5,811 bases of DNA from Planctomycetota bacterium (GTDB taxonomy: Bacteria; Planctomycetota; Phycisphaerae; UBA1845): NCBI GenBank assembly GCA_022566435.1, contig JADFIX010000308.1:1-5811 (forward strand), read 5' to 3'. This document shows positions 1 to 5,251 of this stretch, piece after piece. The position numbers and the translations under genes are program-made. Positions within the stretch are counted from its first letter, which is position 1, and each line of letters begins with the position of its first letter. Below the pieces are notes generated by a model. The model was not told the DNA's origin and ran no database searches. It saw only the letters and a program-made list of their open reading frames with translations.

Positions 1-192
1 GGGCTCGTGGTATCGGCCGAAGTCGCCTGCGCACTCGACGCGCGCGAGCAATTCCGGGAGAAGCTGGCGCTGTGGGCCGCCAAAGAGTTGACCTCCCGGA
101 CGGGCCCAAACCCGCCGCAAGACCTGCCGGAAAACCCGCCGGAAAACCTGCCCAACAGCTCATCCGATGCCTTGCCGAACGCCCGGCCATGA
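1..192 (+). CDS. C-terminal fragment of an unrecognised protein with a proline/asparagine-rich tail
   Basis: This is the 3' end of a gene that begins before the window; the frame is open from base 1 to a TGA at 190-192. About 63 residues are visible. The first half is an alanine-rich, probably helical stretch (for example LDAREQFREKLALWAAKEL) and the second half is a low-complexity tail rich in Pro, Asn and Ser with the repeated unit LPENPPENLPN. Roughly four-fifths of its codons end in G or C, as expected for a real gene in GC-rich DNA, so I prefer this frame over the overlapping frame that extends the next gene upstream. Its stop overlaps the next start (ATGA, 189-192), which suggests translational coupling. 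I do not recognise the family. It does not resemble the NAD(P)-binding half of saccharopine dehydrogenase, which might have been expected here. Confidence 0.5.
   Translation, partial: GLVVSAEVACALDAREQFREKLALWAAKELTSRTGPNPPQDLPENPPENLPNSSSDALPNARP
123..152 (+). repeat. 12-bp tandem repeat, about 2.5 copies
   Basis: The unit CCYGCCGGAAAA occurs at 123-134 and 135-146 and starts a third time at 147-152. It is in frame with the upstream gene and encodes the LPEN/PPEN repeats of its tail. It lies about 40 bp before the truncated start of the saccharopine-dehydrogenase-like gene, so slippage or recombination here could have helped to create the present junction; that link is inference. Confidence 0.7.
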
Positions 193-1217
193 GGGCCCTC
201 GACCAGCCGGCAAGAGATGCCGGCGTCATGCTTCTGAACGAAACGGGGCTTGATCCGGGCATCGATCACATGTCGGCCATAAAGATCATCCACAACGTGC
301 AGGATCGCGGCGGTAAAGTCGTGAGCTTCAAGTCTTATTGTGGCGGATTACCCGCGCCCGATTGCAACGACAATCCGTGGGGCTACAAATTCTCTTGGAG
401 TCCGCGGGCGGTCTGTACGGCATGCAAGAACGCCGCGGCGTATCAACTCGATGGGAAAAAGGTTCACATTCCCGGTCCGAAATTGTTCAGCGACTGCACA
501 CCAGGGATGCACTTCGACGGCATCGGAGAACTAGAGGCCTATCCCAACCGCGACTCGCTCAGTTACATTGATCTCTACGGCCTGACCGGAATCGACACCA
601 TGATGCGCTGCACGCTCCGCTATCCCGGCTGGTGCGAAACGATGAAGAGCGTCGTCGATCTCGGGCTTCTTGACGAAATGACGACGACCCAACCCGTCGG
701 AACAACTTTCGCTGATTTTATGGCGACCTTCGTAACCGGCGGCTCGGGTAGCGACATACGTAGACGAGTGGCCGATCAACTATGTCAAGATGCATCGTCG
801 GGCGCGATGCAGCGATTCGACTGGCTGGGTCTCTTCGGTAACGACCCTATTCCCAAAGCGGGCCTGGAAACCACGCCGCTTGACATTCTGGCGACCCGGA
901 TGGCGGAGAAAATGTCGTACGGAGAAAACGAACGTGACATGATCGTCTTGCGCCATGAATTCCGCGCGACCTTCCCATCAAGCCCGACCGAACGAATTGT
1001 TTCCACGCTAATCGAATTCGGCAGCGCCGGTGTTGATTCGGCGATGGCCCGCACCGTAAGTCTTCCGTCAGCCGTCGCCGCGAAGCTCATTCTGTCGGGC
1101 GCAATTCACGCATCGGGGGTTCACTTGCCGGTGCTGCCGGAGATCTACACTCGTGTCCTTGGGGAACTCGCCGGCATGGGCGTGGCATGCGTGGAACAGA
1201 CATTTCTCGACGGTTAG
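189..1217 (+). CDS. Saccharopine dehydrogenase-like protein lacking the N-terminal Rossmann domain
   Basis: The 342-residue product matches the central and C-terminal parts of the saccharopine reductase/dehydrogenase (LYS9-type, L-glutamate-forming) family, which joins or splits saccharopine with NAD(P)H in lysine metabolism. Family motifs are well kept: NETGLDPGIDHM (residues 17-28), SYCGGLPAP and GYKFSWSPR (49-73), GELEAYPNRDS (113-123) and TLRYPGWC (142-149). Typical members are about 450 residues. They begin with about 105 residues forming a GxGxxG Rossmann fold, and the sequence then continues with a segment like SPAMRALD. Here the protein begins exactly at that Met, and the upstream DNA in all three frames lacks the missing half. 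The start at 189 is chosen because it overlaps the upstream TGA as ATGA and because homology begins there; an in-frame start at 72 would add only Arg/Pro/Gly-rich sequence. No clear ribosome-binding site is visible. Without the Rossmann part it is unlikely to bind NAD(P)H by itself. It may be a decayed gene, a subunit relying on another protein, or a non-enzymatic derivative. Confidence 0.85.
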   Translation: MRALDQPARDAGVMLLNETGLDPGIDHMSAIKIIHNVQDRGGKVVSFKSYCGGLPAPDCNDNPWGYKFSWSPRAVCTACKNAAAYQLDGKKVHIPGPKLFSDCTPGMHFDGIGELEAYPNRDSLSYIDLYGLTGIDTMMRCTLRYPGWCETMKSVVDLGLLDEMTTTQPVGTTFADFMATFVTGGSGSDIRRRVADQLCQDASSGAMQRFDWLGLFGNDPIPKAGLETTPLDILATRMAEKMSYGENERDMIVLRHEFRATFPSSPTERIVSTLIEFGSAGVDSAMARTVSLPSAVAAKLILSGAIHASGVHLPVLPEIYTRVLGELAGMGVACVEQTFLDG

Positions 1218-1433
1218 CCCTCCGCACAGGAGCTGCGTCCGATAAGGTGAGCCGGCACGTGGTTGCACCCCGGCGACTGAGGCGTACTGCAAACCAGTGT
1301 ATCGCCAACCTCAACTATGCGGGTTGACCAAGAGCCGGGTCGCTCACGCTCGCCGTACTGATAAGACGCATGGGTGCCATGTGGTGCCATGGTCAAGCGC
1401 AGCGCCGCCATGTCTTCGCCGCGACAGCATGCC

Positions 1434-1473
1434 GGTGCACGACTTCGTCAGGCTTGGGCTTAGGCCTGGCACC
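1434..1473 (+). other. Possible stem-loop in the leader of the aminotransferase-like gene
   Basis: CAGGCT (1449-1454) can pair with GGCCTG (1463-1468, with one G-U pair) around an 8-nt loop. Directly outside, GGTGC (1434-1438) can pair with GCACC (1469-1473), leaving a 10-nt bulge on the 5' side. It is not followed by a T-run, so it is not a classical terminator. It may be chance in GC-rich DNA. Confidence 0.25.
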
Positions 1474-1637
1474 CTCGAGCGGTCGGCACCTATCATATCA
1501 GGCGTCACGAAGCACATGGATTGGTAAAAATTCTCGACAAAGTTTTATTTCGATCAATTGTGATGTCGAACGACCTCCTCAACCGATCAAGGGGGAACAT
1601 AGACGCCCTGAATGTCGGCTGTGCCGGCAATGTCCGC

Positions 1638-1641
1638 GGAG
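1638..1641 (+). promoter_or_regulatory. Ribosome-binding site (GGAG) that decides the start at 1649
   Basis: GGAG ends 7 nt before the ATG at 1649-1651. This good spacing, and the point where family-like sequence begins, favour 1649 over the in-frame ATG at 1370. Confidence 0.6.
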
Positions 1642-1648
1642 CCTGAAT

Positions 1649-2959
1649 ATGCTCGGTGTAAAACCGGATAAGCTGCCGGACGAACGCCACGCCTGGATCG
1701 GTCCGGCCCCTTGGGTGGAAACGGAGATTCCGGGGCCGTTGGCCTCGGCCATGATCGCCCAAGGAAGGCAGTTCGGCACAGTAATCGACCGACCCACGCT
1801 GCCGGTGGTCGCCAAACGAGCGATCGGATCCGTTCTCGAAGATGTCGATGGAAACCGGTTCCTCGATTTTTCGGCAGGGATCACCGTGGGTCCACTGGGC
1901 CACTCGCACATCAAAGTCGTGAAGGCCATTGAAGACCAAAGCCGGACGCTGATGCACGTCGGTGTCGATAGTATTTACAACAGTCGTGTGACGGAATTCA
2001 CCGACCGCTTTGCCGCCGTCCTTTCCGATGTTGCGCGTTACCACGTTCGCGTTTCGAGCAGCGCCGAAAATACATATTCGACGGCGTTTGCTTGCGCGCG
2101 GCGACGCACAGGTCGGCGCGTGATCGTCACGATGGGAAACCCGGTCGAACCGTGCGAAGATGTGTCGTTCGAAAACGACCATGTCGCGATCGAGGCCGAG
2201 GACGCGGGAGGCAGTACCGAAGAGGTACAAACACCACCCACCGATCTGTCGGCGCTCATGTCAGCGCTCGATCGAAAGGGAATTCCGCCGAGTGACATTG
2301 CCGCGATCGTCACCGAACCGTGCCAATCATCCGGTGCGTGCCGGTTCCTCGACTCATCATTCCTCGAAGCCCTGTGCTCGTTTTGCAAGGCCCAAGGGAT
2401 TCTGTTTGCCTGCGACGAAACGGTTTCCGGTATGGGTAGGACCGGACGGTGGTTCGCCTTTCAGCACTCAGACGCAACACCGGACATCATTCTCGCGACC
2501 AGAGGGCTTGCCGGTGGAATGCCGCTTGCGGCCGTGCTTGTCACTGATGATCTACTACCGTCCCTTCCGCCGGCTTCGGGATCGTACGGTGCCAATCCCG
2601 TGTGCTGTGCGGCGGCGATGGCCGTTCTTGATGTCGTGGGTACATCGTTGCTCGCCAAGGTGCAACGGCTCGGCGGCCAGGTCGAAGCGCGGCTCAACCA
2701 AATCGCATCGCAGAGAAAAGTCGTGTCCGACGTTCGCGGTATGGGATTGTTATTCGCCCTCGATATTGCCAACCGCAAGTCCGGCCGACCCGACGCCAAA
2801 CGCCGTGACATGGTGTTGAAGAGCTGCTACGAACGAGGATTGATCCTGATCCCCGCAGGGCACGCGGGAATGTGGTTCAGCCCGCCGGCATGCATCAACG
2901 AAGCCCAACTGGAAGTCGGTCTTTCACTTTTCGCCGAGGGCGTGGCCACAGTTACCTGA
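1649..2959 (+). CDS. Class-III aminotransferase-like protein without the PLP lysine (probable pseudoenzyme)
   Basis: The 436-residue product has the length and order of fold-type I class-III aminotransferases (GabT/ArgD/acetylornithine type): IPGP near residue 28, VLEDVDGNRFLDFSAGI (62-78), GHSH, TGRR, a DE...SGMGRTGRWFAF block with Asp256 at the PLP-ring-nitrogen position, GLAGGMPL, and GSYGANP. Exactly 29 residues after Asp256, the usual distance to the Schiff-base lysine, stands Arg285 (codon AGA, 2501-2503; ATRGLAGG instead of the usual AKGLAGG). Other losses are the phosphate-binding SG(S/T)EA loop (here SSSAENTY), the aromatic-His-Gly motif with a shortened region after TGRR, the GEGG loop after EP.Q (here SSGA), the neighbour-subunit Thr (Ser312), and the C-terminal Arg of the VRF.PP motif (Trp409). 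The frame is nevertheless intact. Transamination is very unlikely. A role as a heteromer partner, ligand sensor or scaffold is possible, as is decay. It lies downstream of another cofactor-deficient lysine-pathway-like gene. Confidence 0.88.
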   Translation: MLGVKPDKLPDERHAWIGPAPWVETEIPGPLASAMIAQGRQFGTVIDRPTLPVVAKRAIGSVLEDVDGNRFLDFSAGITVGPLGHSHIKVVKAIEDQSRTLMHVGVDSIYNSRVTEFTDRFAAVLSDVARYHVRVSSSAENTYSTAFACARRRTGRRVIVTMGNPVEPCEDVSFENDHVAIEAEDAGGSTEEVQTPPTDLSALMSALDRKGIPPSDIAAIVTEPCQSSGACRFLDSSFLEALCSFCKAQGILFACDETVSGMGRTGRWFAFQHSDATPDIILATRGLAGGMPLAAVLVTDDLLPSLPPASGSYGANPVCCAAAMAVLDVVGTSLLAKVQRLGGQVEARLNQIASQRKVVSDVRGMGLLFALDIANRKSGRPDAKRRDMVLKSCYERGLILIPAGHAGMWFSPPACINEAQLEVGLSLFAEGVATVT

Positions 2960-2969
2960 TCGTCGTCCC

Positions 2970-2997
2970 AAAACGCGCGACCGAACCACCGCGCGTT
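2970..2997 (-). terminator. Hairpin between convergent genes; likely terminator for the ACT gene
   Basis: AACGCGCG (2972-2979) and CGCGCGTT (2990-2997) form a perfect 8-bp stem with a 10-nt loop, in the 67-bp gap between the two convergent stops. Read on the minus strand, the stem runs directly into TTTT, which fits an intrinsic terminator for the ACT-domain gene. On the plus strand no T-run follows directly (a T5 lies about 17 nt farther), so action on the aminotransferase-like gene is less certain. Confidence 0.55.
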
Positions 2998-3026
2998 GAT
3001 TCTCTCGTCGACTCTTTTTGCGATTC

Positions 3027-3479
3027 CTACCGTCGCGTCGCTGCCGGCCTGCGCAGTTTGACTTTCATGTCACGTCGCGTCGATTTGGCGCCGTCCAGAA
3101 TTTTCATGGCCTTCTTGTTGTCCGGCACTTTCAAGACAACGGTCGTCTTGCCTCCTCGGGCGCCCCCTGTGCAATACATGTAGCCGATGTTGATATGCGC
3201 CGCGGCCAACCGATCGCATAAGTCGGCGGCCGCCCCGGGCCTATTCGGAAGCGTCACCGCCAAAACGTCGGACACCTTGACGGGCACACTGAGTTTCTTG
3301 AAAAGCGAATGCGCTTCTTTGGGATTCGAGACGATCATGCGGAGCACCGTGTGCTCCATCGAATCCATCATGGAAATCGTCACGATGTTGACCTTCGCCT
3401 TGCCGAGTTCTTGAAGTATCTGCGTCAGAACGCCCGGTTTGTTGTTCAGGAAAATCGAAAACTGCGTACACGTTTTCAT
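3027..3479 (-). CDS. Tandem ACT-domain amino-acid-binding protein
   Basis: This 150-residue cytoplasmic protein consists of two ACT domains. The first (about residues 6-71) has the typical LNNKPGVL turn followed by a helix and INI-like strand (VNIVTIS). The second (about 73-130) has LPNRPGAAADL, then AAHINIGYMY and a KTTVVLKV strand. ACT domains bind amino acids, often at the interface of dimers, and the Asn/Asp-x-x-Pro-Gly turn is the usual ligand-contact region. This layout matches stand-alone ACT-pair proteins thought to sense amino acids; no catalytic or DNA-binding domain is present. The last 19 residues form a strongly basic tail (KSTRRDMKVKLRRPAATRR), which is unusual and could contact nucleic acid or a partner. 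The start is supported by GGGAG (3486-3490, minus strand) 6 nt upstream. It converges on the aminotransferase-like gene, so it is transcribed separately. A link to amino-acid metabolism next door is inference. Confidence 0.9.
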   Translation of the reverse strand: MKTCTQFSIFLNNKPGVLTQILQELGKAKVNIVTISMMDSMEHTVLRMIVSNPKEAHSLFKKLSVPVKVSDVLAVTLPNRPGAAADLCDRLAAAHINIGYMYCTGGARGGKTTVVLKVPDNKKAMKILDGAKSTRRDMKVKLRRPAATRR

Positions 3480-3823
3480 CGGATGCTCCCATACTCACTG
3501 CTGCGGTTTGTGACTGCGCAACGCTTGCCAACGAAGGAGCAGGACGCACGAGGCTCCTCCACAATTTCAACGAACGCGATTTCCGCTTGCTGAATCCCGT
3601 CTCCTCATCTACCGACAGATATGTCCATCGGCACCGGTCGATCCTCGCGCGCCGGATATCACAGGATAAGGAACGCACAATCGGGCAGTGCGCTCCCCGT
3701 CCCGGCTTTTTTCGCGTAAGCATCAGTATACCGAATTCAGCAAATCGCACCAGCAGCGCGAAGGACTTGACGACCGTGGCGCTGCGATTCACGAGTTCGA
3801 CGGCGGCACGCGAGCGCACGAGC
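3480..3823. other. 344-bp gap without a convincing gene; upstream region of the ACT gene
   Basis: Open frames here on either strand are short, overlap the flanking genes out of frame and show no family resemblance. On the minus strand there is a TATACT (3730-3725) that would serve as a good -10 box for the ACT gene, but no matching -35 is seen and it would give a leader of roughly 240 nt. An inverted repeat AGGAGC/GCTCCT (3535-3540 and 3553-3558) lies within that possible leader. No T-rich hairpin was found that would end the minus-strand gene to the right. Confidence 0.35.
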
Positions 3824-4801
3824 TTAGTCGATTTCGCGCGCCCTAACTCGACGCTGCAACCGCACAAAGCCCAGCGAAACAAACATGAGTAGAAAAGAGC
3901 CGATCATGCCGAACCCGCACGCCGGTCCACCGCCGACCGGGCCGGCTGCGTCTTCATTATCGCCGATTCCGTTACCGTCTACATCGTCAGTTTCTGTGGA
4001 ATCGAAGGGAAAAGCGTCCTCATCGTCCGGTGTGCCGTCGTTGTCATCGTCCTCGTCGGCGTTGTCACCGGTCCCGTCGTTGTCGGCATCCGATGTCTCG
4101 CTCGAATCGTCGGGAAATACGTCCGCGTTATCGCCGACACCGTCGTTATCGGAATCGACTGATTCGTCGGGATCGTCGGGGAACATGTCTTGGTCGTCGG
4201 GGACACCATCGCCGTCGCGGTCCACCTCGCCGGATCCGTTATTATTGCCGTTGCTTGGCCCGCCGTCGCCGGACACGTTGATGGCTAGCGGGCCACCGAC
4301 GAGATTCTCAAAGATCGGCGCTTCGAACCCCACATAGACCCGACCGATGAAGTCATCTCCATCCTGCGGATTGCCGAGAACGTCCAGCGTTCCCGTCGCA
4401 TTGGCGACCAGCTCGATCGTGGCCACCGCAACCGGAACGGTGTCCAAAATGAGCAACTCAGCCGAGCTTACCGACAGAAGCGTGCCGGCATAGAACGTGG
4501 GCGGCGTGTTCTGCTGGAACGAATACACTGGTCCAACAAGCCAGGTAATGCCTTCAATCGACAAACCCGAGGTCGTTTCACTGATGTTCAACTGAATCGA
4601 ACGCAGGTCTTCGATCACGGCACCCTCGCTGTCATCAATCGAGAGGAGAATGTCTACAAAAAGGGTCGAGCCCTCAGATACCGGACCAGCGATTGACACA
4701 CCGCTCATGTCGCGCGCCTCGAACGACACGACAACCGCCGCGTTCGCACGACTGACGAAAGCAAAGCCGAGTACGAGAAGCATAGAGAACAAGCGATTCA
4801 T
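3824..4801 (-). CDS. Secreted protein with thrombospondin type-3-like repeats and a Cys-Gly C-terminal sorting tail
   Basis: The 325-residue product starts with a signal peptide (MNRLFSMLLVLGFAFVSRANA, likely cut after ANA at residue 21). Residues about 22-190 form a beta-strand-rich domain opening with VVVSFEARD, reminiscent in pattern of cohesin-like or other extracellular sandwich domains, though I cannot assign it. Residues about 196-284 are Asp-rich repeats (DRDGDGVPDDQD, DNDGVGDNAD, DNDGTGDNAD) interspersed with FP-D-E spacers, the pattern of calcium-binding thrombospondin type-3 repeats. The end is a three-part tail: GGGPACGFG (Cys295), a hydrophobic helix (about 299-313), and a basic cluster (RLQRRVRAR). 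This is the layout of C-terminal protein-sorting signals such as GlyGly-CTERM and MYXO-CTERM. It is probably exported and held at, or processed at, the cell envelope. The frame is open to an ATG at 5074, but the signal peptide fixes the start at 4801. The ribosome-binding site is weak (GGGG about 9 nt upstream). Upstream lies a promoter candidate with an inverted repeat. Confidence 0.9.
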   Translation of the reverse strand: MNRLFSMLLVLGFAFVSRANAAVVVSFEARDMSGVSIAGPVSEGSTLFVDILLSIDDSEGAVIEDLRSIQLNISETTSGLSIEGITWLVGPVYSFQQNTPPTFYAGTLLSVSSAELLILDTVPVAVATIELVANATGTLDVLGNPQDGDDFIGRVYVGFEAPIFENLVGGPLAINVSGDGGPSNGNNNGSGEVDRDGDGVPDDQDMFPDDPDESVDSDNDGVGDNADVFPDDSSETSDADNDGTGDNADEDDDNDGTPDDEDAFPFDSTETDDVDGNGIGDNEDAAGPVGGGPACGFGMIGSFLLMFVSLGFVRLQRRVRAREID

Positions 4802-4826
4802 GGATGGAACCCCACTTTTTTGTGAG

Positions 4827-4841
4827 CCGCGCGTCTCGCGG
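4827..4841 (-). other. Small leader hairpin before the secreted-protein gene
   Basis: CCGCG (4827-4831) and CGCGG (4837-4841) form a perfect 5-bp stem with a 5-nt loop, in the putative leader 25 nt before the start codon. On the minus strand it is followed by CTCACAAAAAA. It might affect ribosome access; it is short enough to be chance. Confidence 0.25.
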
Positions 4842-4895
4842 AGCCAACTGTTTCCCGGTGCGAGAGGCCGACATTTGCCAGACTCTTCTATCCCC

Positions 4896-4920
4896 ATTCT
4901 AGCACTCCACACACGTGGAG
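4896..4920 (-). promoter_or_regulatory. Extended -10 promoter candidate with adjacent inverted-repeat operator
   Basis: On the minus strand TGCTAGAAT (TAGAAT at 4901-4896) fits an extended -10 element, which can work without a good -35. Three bases upstream of TAGAAT sits a perfect inverted repeat, CTCCAC-N4-GTGGAG (4905-4920), in the position of a regulator site overlapping the spacer. Transcription would begin near 4889, giving a leader of about 88 nt for the secreted-protein gene. An alternative pair farther upstream (TTGATA at 4975-4970 and TCAAAT at 4951-4946, 18 bp apart) is weaker. Confidence 0.4.
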
Positions 4921-5161
4921 CGGAGGCGTCAAACCACGCACGCCTATTTGATCGGGACAACGGCTGTCTTATCAAGGCCCTTTCGCTGACGATCCGCCGA
5001 CGGCCTGTGCGAAACCCATACGAGGAACCGACCGATACGGACAATCGACTCGATCTCGCTCGAAACACCCGCATGACGCCTCAAACGGTGCTGCGGGCCA
5101 GGGGCTCTTGGCACTGATCTCGATAATCGCCGGATACGAAAGAACTATCGGCACACGAAAC

Positions 5162-5195
5162 AAGAAAACCCCAGCGGCCAAACCAGCCGCTGGGG
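5162..5195 (-). terminator. Strong intrinsic terminator of the dockerin-ending gene
   Basis: CCCCAGCGGC (5169-5178) and GCCGCTGGGG (5186-5195) form a perfect 10-bp stem with a 7-nt loop. On the minus strand it is followed by TTTTCTT. It lies about 56 nt past the stop codon at 5252 and separates this gene from the secreted-protein gene to its left. Confidence 0.92.
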
Positions 5196-5251
5196 CACTA
5201 ATTGTCAAAATTACAGGATCGAAATCAACCGATCCGCAATCCAAGATCGCC

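Larger units (their letters stand above)
1218..1648. other. 431-bp gap without a convincing gene
   Basis: No open frame here looks like protein: the candidates are short, overlap each other on both strands and have compositions unlike the neighbours. The frame of the downstream gene is open back to an ATG at 1370, but the extra 93 residues are Cys/Arg/Ser-rich with no resemblance to an aminotransferase N-terminus. Visible items are two copies of GGTGCCATG (1373-1381 and 1383-1391), a possible folded element (1434-1473) and an AT-richer patch at about 1521-1565. The patch has weak promoter-like hexamers (TTGGTA at 1521-1526 and TTTTAT at 1543-1548, 16 bp apart). I see no tRNA, known riboswitch or terminator. 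The length suggests that the aminotransferase-like gene has its own promoter. Confidence 0.5.
4802..5251. other. 450-bp region between the two secreted-protein genes
   Basis: It holds, from right to left, the terminator of the dockerin gene (5162-5195), about 180 bp with no recognisable element, and the promoter, inverted repeat and leader hairpin of the secreted-protein gene. Open frames across it on the plus strand and in other minus-strand frames are Arg/Ser-rich and show no homology, so I call no gene here. Confidence 0.5.

Noticed and set aside
72..188. In-frame N-terminal extension of the dehydrogenase-like protein from an ATG at 72
   Set aside because: The added 39 residues are Arg/Pro/Gly-rich and do not resemble the family, while the other frame here has the codon pattern of a gene and ends in an ATGA overlap at 189.
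1370..1648. In-frame N-terminal extension of the aminotransferase-like protein
   Set aside because: The 93 extra residues look non-coding, and a well-spaced GGAG supports the ATG at 1649.
1505..2230. Long minus-strand open frame opposite the aminotransferase-like gene
   Set aside because: It lies antisense to clear family homology; long antisense frames are common in GC-rich genes.
3241..3882. Minus-strand open frame of 213 codons overlapping the ACT gene start
   Set aside because: It overlaps the ACT gene out of frame and has no recognisable motifs; the ACT protein is unmistakable.
3950..4220. Possible CRISPR-like or tandem DNA repeats (GTCGTCGG, GTCGGGATCGTCGG)
   Set aside because: These are imperfect and follow the codons of Asp-rich protein repeats; no unique spacers are present.
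3885..4337. Plus-strand Ser/Pro-rich open frame opposite the calcium-repeat region
   Set aside because: Its repeats are the complement of the Asp codons of the thrombospondin type-3-like repeats on the minus strand.
4802..5074. Upstream extension of the secreted-protein gene to an ATG at 5074
   Set aside because: A clear signal peptide begins at 4801, and the 91 extra residues are Arg/Ser-rich with no homology.
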